Below are positions 63,431 through 64,000 of a DNA stretch of 64,000 bases, in pieces. A program made the position numbers and the translations under genes. Location: the NCBI GenBank assembly GCA_024036415.1, contig JAMWET010003916.1:62001-126000 (forward strand). Reading direction: 5' to 3'. The notes beneath the pieces are model-generated. The model searched no databases. It was not told the origin of the DNA and was given only the letters and a program-made list of their open reading frames with translations. Origin of the DNA: Prochilodus magdalenae (Eukaryota > Chordata > Actinopteri > Characiformes > Prochilodontidae). Each line of letters starts with the position of its first letter. Within the stretch, counting starts at the first letter, position 1.

Positions 63431-64000
63431 ATAATCAGTTTACATACAGCTATACTATGACCTTTGGTATACCAGTGTTGGAGAAGCAAATCACCTCACT
63501 CCTCCGTCCCCGAGTTAACTGACCTCTTACCATGGGCCGACATGCTAACCATCAGTACTTAGAAATAACATCATGGGGTAGTGCTTTTCATAAAGTTTTT
63601 TTTTTTTTTTCTTTTAATTTTTATTAAGCCCCCAGATTTGTAATAACCTTCCGGATGATGCTTAGGACTCAAACACAGTCTTTTTTGTCAAGCCTTTGTT
63701 TAAAAGTTTTCTTATTAGATACAATCAGCCCAGAATTACCATAACTGTACATACCTAACGTTATGAAGAACTATACCCAATATAAATTCATACTTTACTC
63801 ACGTTTTATGAATAGTAGATTCACAGAAACCACCCAAGCAAGTCTGAAATTACTTAATCTGTCCTCTAATGTTTTAGGCATGCAACAAGCAAAGTGCTAA
63901 CTTGCAGGGCTTAACTTTCCACTGCTTTCTAGGCTTGTTCTAGGCATGCTACTGTGGAAAACCAAAGAAGCAAACTTCAAACACCAAACATGTCCTGGCT

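Noticed and set aside
1..64000. CRISPR arrays, operons, bacterial promoters or prophage
   Set aside because: The window is vertebrate nuclear DNA; the direct repeats found are satellites and lack unique spacers.

Overview
This is a vertebrate nuclear window, most probably from a teleost fish. Genes are split into short exons with GT-AG introns, and the filler is fish-type repeat: Tc1-like transposon copies in varied decay, tRNA-derived SINEs, LINE fragments and long CA/GT tracts. Protein similarity to human HSD17B10 and FAM120 proteins is high. The species cannot be named from the sequence alone.

Layout. Positions 1 to about 38,150 look like a gene desert. I can support no host protein-coding exon there; the recognisable content is repeats, including at least ten Tc1-like relics, a LINE fragment, a 63-bp minisatellite (27,474-28,600) and three dinucleotide tracts. 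From about 38,160 to the right edge, three transcription units all lie on the minus strand. (1) hsd17b10 (38,637-43,419) is complete: six coding exons, 260 residues, with a CCAAT-rich upstream region. (2) A let-7 host transcript is inferred at about 47,160 to 43,860: TCTCGCGA promoter motif, a short first exon, small internal exon(s), and a terminal exon holding two let-7 hairpins (let-7g-like and let-7h/miR-98-like) before a poly(A) signal. (3) The last seven coding exons of a FAM120-family gene (58,657-62,174), best assigned as fam120c, continue beyond the right edge. Between units 2 and 3 lies a roughly 4.6-kb satellite of about 135 copies of a 34-bp unit (about 47,230-51,835), followed by AT-rich sequence that may be a long fam120c 3' UTR.

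The gene order and strand (hsd17b10, let-7 pair, FAM120C, all in the same direction) match, as I recall it, human Xp11.22, where HSD17B10, let-7f-2/miR-98 (inside HUWE1) and FAM120C lie in that order. Here no HUWE1 coding sequence is seen and the let-7 pair appears to have its own small spliced, polyadenylated host. That is the most interesting observation in the window. The three genes are not known to work together; the link is conserved linkage, not a pathway.
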